Shown here piece after piece: positions 61,331 through 64,000 of a DNA stretch of 64,000 nt. Source of the stretch: Gorsachius magnificus (Eukaryota; Chordata; Aves; Pelecaniformes; Ardeidae); the NCBI GenBank assembly GCA_034008185.1, contig CM067082.1, positions 101,923,311 through 101,987,310 on the forward strand, given 5' to 3'. The notes under the pieces were generated by a model. That model had not been told where the DNA came from. It was given only the letters and a program-made list of their open reading frames with translations, and searched no databases. A program made the position numbers and the translations under genes. Numbering within the stretch: the first letter of the stretch is position 1; each line of letters begins with the position of its first letter.

Positions 61331-64000
61331 TGTTCTCAGAAAAATATTCCTCTTTTTGAAATCCTTAATTTCTAAGATCCTGATTCTTTGTCATGAAGTA
61401 GGAGGTGAATGTATCCATATAAATTCTTACCTGTATGTTTTGCAGTGTTATGCTGTGAAGTCATGTATTTTAAGGTTTTGGGCCATGAACATACTCTGGA
61501 CACAAACAGAAAAACTATACATGTGAGCTATAAGGCTATATTAATCATAGACATTTGAGTACCATTAAGTATTGACTAAAGGAGGTTAAGATGGAGACAG
61601 TATGCAGAACAGAGCTGGAAGGGACAGGAGTCTGTTCTCAAAGAACTTTTCAGAGGAGGGAAGCAGTGCTAGTTTTTTGGGGAGGCACGCTAAGGAAGAT
61701 TATTTTTCTGCACAATGCAAGGTAACAGGATTTTTCTGCAGAATGCAGGAGAGTGAAAGACATGCAGTCAGGAAGGCCAGAGAGGAAAGTGTTACACTAG
61801 GGCAAGTGAGAGAGAACAGAGACACAAACCAGGCCGCCACTAAAGGTGGAGAAAAGGGGTCCAGTTTCAATACATTAACTGGCAAAGACCGGAGTAGAGC
61901 AAGAAACTGAATGTAAGGAAGAAAGGAGGAATCCAAACTAACACATAGACTGGAAGTAATAGATTAACATAAACTACTATGGAAAGAGAGTAAATAGAGA
62001 GGAACTAGGAGAACAAAGGAGATATTTTGTATTTGCTGTGTTTATGGAAACGTTGGGATTTCCAAGCACATACGTCAGTAGCTAGAGAGATGTATGAGCC
62101 TTAATAGCATGAGACTCTGGACAAGCTGTGATGATCATGCCCGCAAACATAAGATCATTTGTTCTAACTAAAGCATAAAGAAATACTTTTCATGAGCTAA
62201 TTTTAATCAAAAATCAGTTTTGCATTGACACAGTGTCTTGTAGCATATGGTGAGATGCTAGCTGTTTAAGACCAAGAAAATGGACTCTAGTCTCTGTTAA
62301 TTTTTTTTCCCACATTCATGGACAGATTTCAGAAGACTTGTAATGTAGTTTTTATTCATGGCTTGAAGTTCAGATTACTGAGGAAACATGAGTCCACAGA
62401 GTAATGGAATCCGCAGCCTAACCCCAACAAAGCGTTTGTTTATAAATAGGAAGAGAATATCCTAATAACAGGAGGCAGATGTTAAACATCTTGATTCATT
62501 TCAAATCTACTCAGTCTGAGTCAATGAGCCCAAAGTCAGGCAACAGTGGACAAACACAGCTTTATTTTTTCCTAGTGGGTCACATTAAAATATATGTTGT
62601 GTTTTCTGCAGCTTGTGAGCTAACTACAAAACAGTTTGAGTAAATTTTGGAGAGAAACTTTCAGGACTGATTGTTAAAACTATTTAATGATATCCTGGTT
62701 TGCACTATTATTGTTTATTTAATATTTTAAACATTCTGCATATTAAAATCCTCGAGAGAGCCTTGGGGTTTGTTAGTTTGTTGATTATATTACGCATAGT
62801 TTCTCCACCACCATCACTATTAAAGCCAGTGTTACAACATCATAAATAGTTGAATTTTTATATTGTCAGTGGTTTTTGGTGATGGCAATTTAAAAATATT
62901 CCTAAGTGTTCTTTTTCTGCTTGGCCATGTGCACATTCTCAGTGCTGTTCGTACACAAATAAACAATTGGGATGATGCTGAAAAGTTATTTTTGAACTGC
63001 TGCCTGGGCTTGAAAAAACTTGATGCACAAAACTCACCGAGGTGAATGGAAACATTCCAGCATATTTCAGTGAGCTCTGGATCAGACTCCTGAGCACAGT
63101 GCTGTTTCAAAGCCTTTTTTTTTTTTAACATATTGTAATAGGCAATGTTTACTGAACTTATCTAAGGTTTCCAGTGATTAATATACATTAGCTCCAATGT
63201 GTTTTGACTGGCTGATGATTAGGTATCACAGGGCAATTTCTTCTTTTTTTTTTTTAATTCTGCACTTCACAGGCATTACACAACACTGCCTCAGCTGTCC
63301 CAATGTCCAGATGTTGGCTATAAAGCTCTCTGAATTTAATATCGTATACAATCCCCCCTTTTTTATTATTTTTTTCCCCAAACTGGTTGAAGCTGCTATG
63401 TCTGTGTTAGCTCTGTTTTCTTACAAGGGTTGTTTTGAGCCATCTATTACTCCGATGTGGTTTGGAAGGAGCTCGGATTTCACCAAAACCTGCGCACAAT
63501 CACTTCGTTTGTTTGAAGCTATCTTTCTCATTCATGGTGAAAGAGCCTTCTGAACGTGCAGGACACATTCTGCTCCTGCATCAGCTGGAGAGCCTTCCAT
63601 TTCTGGTTTTAGTCCTGCACCCTTGCAACAGTCCCTGGTTAACTTCAGCGTTACTAAACAAACACCCCCTACAAGGCATCTCCTTGGGACCCTACACAGG
63701 AGAGGAACTGTCTTTTTTTTTTAACAGTTTCTGTCACATTAGAGTGAACGATTTCTTCCACTTGGTTATTTTGCACCTTATTGTACATCCTTTCTATGCT
63801 TTCCCCGATACTTTCTTTTGCGTGCCTGTAATGCCTGCCAGTTGAACATCTCAGAGGCCATTATAGGTGCTAAACAATCTTCAGAACTGCTCTGGAAAAT
63901 AGGTAGGTCTCCTCATTTCCATTTGGCCCTCATTTGAAAGCTGAAGAATGGATAGCACCCATGAAAGCATGTGGCAAAAAAGCGCAATTTCTTCCTTTCA
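61331..64000. other. Unique non-coding DNA, no gene recognised
   Basis: AT-rich DNA with short T runs near 63.12, 63.25 and 63.72 kb. Frames near the right edge (63197-63553 and 63435-63845, plus strand, 118 and 136 codons) overlap each other and have no recognisable domain. Nothing indicates a gene entering from outside, but an exon cut by the window edge cannot be excluded. Confidence 0.6.

Noticed and set aside
1..64000. CRISPR arrays, prokaryotic operons, phage or plasmid features
   Set aside because: No direct-repeat/spacer pattern and no dense coding. The only tandem arrays are eukaryotic-type mini- and microsatellites, and the mobile elements are avian.

Overview
The window reads as nuclear DNA from a bird. 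The diagnostic evidence is the repeat content. There are several CR1 LINE fragments, including two with the typical avian CR1 reverse-transcriptase C-terminus and ends related to the CR1 3' terminal repeat. There is also a solo LTR of the avian ERVL type, and a few very old MIR-like SINE relics. Bacterial features (operons, ribosome binding sites, dense ORFs) are absent. No exon of a known host gene could be recognised by eye, so the window behaves like intergenic or deep intronic DNA. Nearly all open frames are short and look like chance.

Layout. 1-9811 is unique, mostly AT-rich DNA with a GC-richer patch near 6.5-7.1 kb. 9812-10805 is a 5'-truncated plus-strand CR1 whose polymerase is dead. 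10806-18750 is unique DNA. 18750-19260 is a CpG-dense island. About 130 bp further on, 19381-20093 is a 54-bp G-rich minisatellite with 14 units. 20094-44956 is a long unique stretch with MIR-like relics and simple repeats. 44957-46027 is the solo ERVL LTR. 46.9-50.2 kb is a GC-rich block holding a pentanucleotide microsatellite, an antisense CR1 tail between two polypurine tracts, and a degenerate array of about 175 bp. On the minus strand this block also has the outline of a compact transcription unit: a TATA-like box near 50.1 kb and a stop codon fused to a poly(A) signal near 48.08 kb. 50.2-57.2 kb is unique apart from one MIR relic. 57.2-61.3 kb carries three CR1 fragments of different ages. 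61.3-64 kb is unique.

The two places most worth experimental attention are the CpG island with its minisatellite (18.7-20.1 kb) and the minus-strand unit in the GC-rich block (48.07-50.11 kb). Repeat families were named from memory of their consensus sequences, not from a search. All boundaries are estimates to within about 10-20 bases unless stated otherwise.
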